A stretch of DNA of 8,948 nucleotides from JAWVZB01 sp033722375 (GTDB lineage: Bacteria; Actinomycetota; Nitriliruptoria; Nitriliruptorales; Nitriliruptoraceae). Of the stretch, positions 5,959-8,948 are shown one piece after another. Under the pieces are notes generated by a model that searched no databases, was not told the origin of the DNA, and saw only the letters and a list, made by a program, of their open reading frames with translations. The stretch is from NCBI GenBank assembly GCA_033722375.1, contig JAWVZB010000120.1, positions 1-8,948 of the forward strand. Reading direction: 5' to 3'. The position numbers and the translations under genes were made by a program. Every line of letters begins with the position of its first letter. Position 1 is the stretch's first letter.

Positions 5959-6369
5959 ATGACAACTGATCTTGTCCAGCTCGTACGAGAGGGCCACGCG
6001 GCGTTCAACGACCGTGACAAGGAACGCCTGCTGAGCGCCATCGCGGAAGATGCGACCTGGCACACACCAGGTGACAGCCCGCTCGCCGGAACCTACAAGG
6101 GGCGTGAGCAGATCTGGGAGCAGGTCTTCAAGCCACTGTGGGAGCAGCCGGGGAGTCTCGAGACCCACGAAGTGATCGCGACCGACCGCTACGTCGCCTC
6201 GACCAACGAATTCGTCATGAAGGCCGAAGGCGACGAGACGCGGTTCGCGTTCCTCGAACTGGCCCGCATCGAAGACGGCAAGCTCGTCGAACGGAAGGCG
6301 TTCGTCGATGAGCAGGCGACCTTCGACCAGCTCATCGAGCAGGCAGCCCGGCAGCCGGCCAACGCCTGA
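5959..6369 (+). CDS. SnoaL-like / NTF2-like (nuclear transport factor 2 fold) protein
   Basis: This 136-residue protein has the cone-shaped alpha+beta fold shared by ketosteroid isomerases, SnoaL cyclases and many small stress or detoxification proteins. Recognisable features are the N-terminal helix with HAAFNDRDKERLLSAIAED, the TWHTPGDSPLAGTYKGREQI block typical of SnoaL-like proteins, and the later ARIEDGKLVERKAFVDEQ strand pair. It is probably cytoplasmic; the ligand or reaction is not determined. GGAGGAG (5946-5952) is six bases before the ATG at 5959. An ATG at 5944 overlaps that site and is rejected. It is divergent from the cupin gene and closed by a strong hairpin at 6410. The cupin/SnoaL pairing suggests small-molecule metabolism, which is inference only. 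Confidence 0.9.
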   Translation: MTTDLVQLVREGHAAFNDRDKERLLSAIAEDATWHTPGDSPLAGTYKGREQIWEQVFKPLWEQPGSLETHEVIATDRYVASTNEFVMKAEGDETRFAFLELARIEDGKLVERKAFVDEQATFDQLIEQAARQPANA

Positions 6370-6409
6370 ACCCCGCCCCACGTGCGAGCAACACACCTGA
6401 CTGAGCGAC

Positions 6410-6447
6410 CCCGGCCCCGGCGGCTCGAACGCCGGGGCCGGGCTCTT
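6410..6447 (+). terminator. strong GC hairpin, probable terminator of the SnoaL-like gene
   Basis: CCCGGCCCCGGCG (6410-6422) and CGCCGGGGCCGGG (6430-6442) form a perfect 13-bp stem with a 7-base loop, followed by CTCTT. The T-tract is weak, as is common in actinobacteria. It lies 41 bases after the stop codon and 40 bases before the MFS start, so it separates the two genes. Confidence 0.82.
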
Positions 6448-6486
6448 GATCTGTAGCGTGCGGCTACTGCAACGGACGGTTCCAGG

Positions 6487-7710
6487 GTGACCACCGAGGC
6501 GCATGTCGCCCCCGACTCCGCTCCATCGCCGGCTCCCGGCCGATGGCGGGCGTTGAGCCTGCTCGCCGTTGCGATGCTCCTCGCGATGACGACGTGGTTC
6601 TCCGCCTCCGCGGTCGTTCCCCAGCTACGAGATGCCTGGGGCCTCTCCTCTGCCGCAGCCTCGCTCCTGACGATCGCCGTACAGCTCGGGTTCGTCGCGG
6701 GGGCTGTCACGAGCGCGTTCCTCACCCTCGCTGACGTCGTCCCGCCCCGCCGAGTCATGCTGTTCGGGGCGACCGGAGCGGCGCTCGTCAACGCGCTGCT
6801 ACTGGTTGCCGCCGGTCCCGCGGTGGCGATCCCACTGCGGTTCCTGACCGGCGCCTTCCTTGCAGGGGTCTACCCGCCGGGGATGAAGGCGATGTCGACC
6901 TGGTTCCGGGCGGGGCGCGGCCTGGCGCTCGGCGTGATGGTCGGGGCGCTGACCGCGGGATCGGCGGTCCCCCATCTGGTCAACGCACTCGGAGGTCTCG
7001 ACTGGAAGGTCGTGATCGTCACGACCTCGGTACTCACCGTCGTCGGAGGCCTGATCGCCGAGTTCGCGGTCGGTGACGGCCCACACCGCTTCCCGACCGC
7101 CCCGTTCCGCCCGCGGCAGGTGCTGGACGTGATCCGCAATCGCCGCTGGCGTCTGGCGTCGTACGGCTACTTCGGCCACATGTGGGAGCTGTACGCGATG
7201 TGGGCCTGGATCGTGGTGTTCCTGTCCACGAGCTTCGAGCGAGCTGGGACGGCGAACGCCGGCACCTGGGGACCCATGGGCGCGTTCGCGGCGATCGGGA
7301 TCGGGGCGCTGGGATGTATCTGGGGCGGGGCGCTGGCAGACCGGCGAGGACGTGAGTGGCTGACCGCGGTGGCGATGGTGATCTCCGGCGCGTCATCACT
7401 GGTGGTGGGCCTCACCTGGGGTGGTCCACCGTGGCTCGTCGTCACCGTCGTCCTGGTGTGGGGGGTCGCCGTCGTGGCGGACTCCGCCCAGTTCTCGACC
7501 ATCGTGACAGAGGTCTCCGACCAGCGGTACGTCGGCACCGCCCTCACGCTCCAGCTCGCGATCGGCTTCTCGCTGACGGTCGTGACGATCTGGCTGATCC
7601 CGGTACTCGAGGAGGCGGTGAGCTGGCGCTGGGCCTTCGTCGTGCTGGCTCCGGGCCCGGCCCTCGGGACCGCCGCCATGCTGCGGCTGCGGAGCCTGCG
7701 GGGCGCCTGA
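6487..7710 (+). CDS. major facilitator superfamily transporter, NarK/CynX-like
   Basis: This 407-residue inner-membrane protein has about twelve predicted membrane helices and is a secondary transporter of unknown substrate. The N-half shows TWFSASAVVPQLRDAW in helix 1, and helices 4-5 contain YPPGMKAMSTWFRAGRGLAL, a pattern shared with nitrate/nitrite- and cyanate-type MFS carriers. ADRRGRE (284-290) is the MFS loop motif between helices 8 and 9. The mid-protein GHMWELYAMWAW block is characteristic of a related actinobacterial and proteobacterial subgroup. The start is a GTG with a weak GGACGG (6474-6479) seven bases upstream; no better start is visible. It sits behind the terminator at 6410, so it should have its own promoter, but none is convincing (TTGATC at 6446-6451 lacks a matching -10). 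No regulator or enzyme gene is adjacent to suggest a substrate. Confidence 0.92.
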   Translation: MTTEAHVAPDSAPSPAPGRWRALSLLAVAMLLAMTTWFSASAVVPQLRDAWGLSSAAASLLTIAVQLGFVAGAVTSAFLTLADVVPPRRVMLFGATGAALVNALLLVAAGPAVAIPLRFLTGAFLAGVYPPGMKAMSTWFRAGRGLALGVMVGALTAGSAVPHLVNALGGLDWKVVIVTTSVLTVVGGLIAEFAVGDGPHRFPTAPFRPRQVLDVIRNRRWRLASYGYFGHMWELYAMWAWIVVFLSTSFERAGTANAGTWGPMGAFAAIGIGALGCIWGGALADRRGREWLTAVAMVISGASSLVVGLTWGGPPWLVVTVVLVWGVAVVADSAQFSTIVTEVSDQRYVGTALTLQLAIGFSLTVVTIWLIPVLEEAVSWRWAFVVLAPGPALGTAAMLRLRSLRGA

Positions 7711-7755
7711 CTGCCAATGCCGCGCCCGCGTCACACCTTGGCGGACATCACGTTG

Positions 7756-7790
7756 CCCGGCGCCTCCCTTCCTGCCGGGAGGTGGAAGGG
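7756..7790 (+). promoter_or_regulatory. competing hairpins in the leader of the DUF3179 gene
   Basis: Three overlapping perfect stems can form: CCCGGC (7756-7761) with GCCGGG (7774-7779), CCTCCC (7763-7768) with GGGAGG (7777-7782), and CCCTTCC (7766-7772) with GGAAGGG (7784-7790). The last two share bases 7766-7768 and the first two share 7777-7779, so not all can form at once. The site could be the MFS terminator or a switch for the downstream gene. No T-tract follows. Confidence 0.4.
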
Positions 7791-7810
7791 TCTGGGGAGT
7801 CTGTCGGTTG

Positions 7811-7822
7811 TCTCGCACGAGA
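7811..7822. promoter_or_regulatory. inverted repeat TCTCG-CA-CGAGA, candidate operator
   Basis: A 12-bp repeat with perfect 5-bp arms, about 30 bases upstream of the apparent start of the DUF3179 gene. Its position suits an operator or a small leader hairpin, but it is short. Confidence 0.28.
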
Positions 7823-7850
7823 GTTCGTCACCGGACGAGAAGGACCAACG

Positions 7851-8948
7851 ATCGCGTTCCGCCAGTTCGTGCCCGCGCTCGCCGCCACCAGTCTGCTTCT
7901 GAGCGCCTGTGGTGGTGGTGCTACTGATGGTCGCAGCTCGTCGTCGGGAACTGCCGATCCGGAGAGCCCATCAGCGGGTGTGACCGCTGCCGGCGACGTC
8001 GCGCAGTGCCTGACCCTCGAGGACCTCGGACAGACGATCGACAATGCCCCGACGGACAACACCAAGCAGTTCCCCTGGCAGCGAGACGATCCCGAGGTGG
8101 CGGAGGGCTTCGACTTCGACCGAGTGATCTCGGGCGGGCCACCGCCCGACGGGATCCAGCCGATCGACGACCCCTGTTTCGACAACATCGCCGGCGCTGC
8201 GCGCTGGCTCGAGCCTCAGAGCCCCGTGATGGTGGTCGAGGTCGACGACGATGCGCGCGCCTATCCGCTGGCGATCATGACGCAACACGAGATCGTCAAC
8301 GACGTCGTGGGTGGCGAGCCCGTCGTCGTCACGTACTGCCCCCTGTGCAACTCCGGCCTCGCGTTCTTCCGCACCGTCGACGGGAAGGTGCTCGACTTCG
8401 GGACCAGCGGCAGGCTGTACCAGTCCAACCTCGTGATGTACGACCGACAAACGAAGTCGCTCTGGTCCCAGTTCGCCGGCAAGGCCGTGGTCGGTGCGGA
8501 CTTCGTAGGAACTGAGCTCGAGCGGATCCCGACGGGCCTCGTCGGGTTCAAGCAGTTCGCGGACGCCCATCCCGACGGTCTCGTGCTGTCGCCGCTGGTC
8601 TTCCCGGCACGCGAGTACGGCCGCAACCCCTACACCGGGTACGAGGGATCGGGCGACGGCTTCCTCTTCGAGGGCCCTCGCGACGATCGCATCGACCCCA
8701 ACGCGCGGGTGGTGGGCCTCGGAGCCGACACCGCCACACCGGTAGCGGTGACACTGGCCAAGCTCCGGGAAGAACGCGTGATCGAGATCGAGGTGGACGG
8801 GGAGCGGGTGGCCGTGCTGTGGGCACCCGGGCAGGCGTCAGCGCTGGACACGTTCGACATCGATGAGGGCCGAGATGTCGGATCGACGGGGGCCTTCGTC
8901 CCCGTCACCGCGGACGGCACCGAGTTGACGTTCACGCCCTCGGGCGAC
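7851..8948 (+). CDS. DUF3179 domain lipoprotein (3' partial, unusual start)
   Basis: The frame is open to the window end; 366 codons are present and perhaps 80 residues are missing. Residues AFRQFVPALAATSLLLSACG form a convincing lipoprotein signal: one Arg, a hydrophobic core, and lipobox LSAC with C20. A Gly/Ser/Thr linker follows, then a DUF3179 domain marked by DDDARAYPLAIM, QHEIVNDVVGGEPVVVTYCP and the CPLCN motif (C163, C166). LYQSNLVMYDRQTKSLW follows. The domain's biochemical function is unknown; the paired cysteines suggest metal binding or a thiol role. Start: AAGGA (7840-7844) is six bases before ATC at 7851, the natural start position, but ATC is a rare initiator. Alternatives are GTG 7782 (24-residue longer n-region, poorly spaced site) and GTG 7869 (no basic residue, no ribosome site). 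Confidence 0.88.
   Translation, partial: MAFRQFVPALAATSLLLSACGGGATDGRSSSSGTADPESPSAGVTAAGDVAQCLTLEDLGQTIDNAPTDNTKQFPWQRDDPEVAEGFDFDRVISGGPPPDGIQPIDDPCFDNIAGAARWLEPQSPVMVVEVDDDARAYPLAIMTQHEIVNDVVGGEPVVVTYCPLCNSGLAFFRTVDGKVLDFGTSGRLYQSNLVMYDRQTKSLWSQFAGKAVVGADFVGTELERIPTGLVGFKQFADAHPDGLVLSPLVFPAREYGRNPYTGYEGSGDGFLFEGPRDDRIDPNARVVGLGADTATPVAVTLAKLREERVIEIEVDGERVAVLWAPGQASALDTFDIDEGRDVGSTGAFVPVTADGTELTFTPSGD

Noticed and set aside
5731..6504. Minus-strand open frame opposite the SnoaL-like gene
   Set aside because: It spans the divergent intergenic region and the terminator hairpin, and has no recognisable domain.
7717..7902. 61-codon plus-strand frame between the MFS and DUF3179 genes
   Set aside because: It overlaps the lipoprotein signal of DUF3179 in another frame and has no ribosome site or domain-like content.

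Overview
The window is GC-rich (roughly two thirds G+C), with strongly GC-ending codons, Asp/Glu-rich proteins and a PknB-type receptor kinase. This points to a high-GC actinomycete (Actinomycetota). A deep-branching class such as Nitriliruptoria is a guess; nothing here fixes the genus. I see no transposase, integrase, phage gene or CRISPR array, so this looks like ordinary chromosome.

Layout. (1) 1-3648, plus strand: the C-terminal part of a DUF885 putative metallopeptidase (cut by the window start), a nicotinamidase (pncA) and a membrane Ser/Thr protein kinase with an extracellular helical module. (2) 3649-4325, plus strand: a small secreted, sortase-type 'stalk' protein (MPNTG signal) and a tRNA-Arg(UCU). 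(3) 4348-5689, minus strand: a small putative lipoprotein without a recognised family, a ~400-bp stretch without a convincing gene, and a small cupin. (4) 5690-6447: a divergent intergenic region with two short inverted repeats, then a SnoaL/NTF2-like protein closed by a very strong GC hairpin. (5) 6487-8948, plus strand: a 12-helix MFS transporter, a leader region with competing hairpins, and a DUF3179 lipoprotein that runs off the window end and has no well-placed standard start codon.

How the genes may work together. Nicotinamidase feeds NAD salvage. The kinase and the stalk protein both carry Pro/Thr/Ser-rich outer segments and lie head to tail, so a shared envelope role is possible but unproven. 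The cupin and SnoaL-like genes are divergent and may share control. Nothing in the window adds up to a recognisable new multi-gene system. The most interesting points are the kinase/stalk pair, the DUF3179 gene with its odd start and structured leader, and the orphan lipoprotein.
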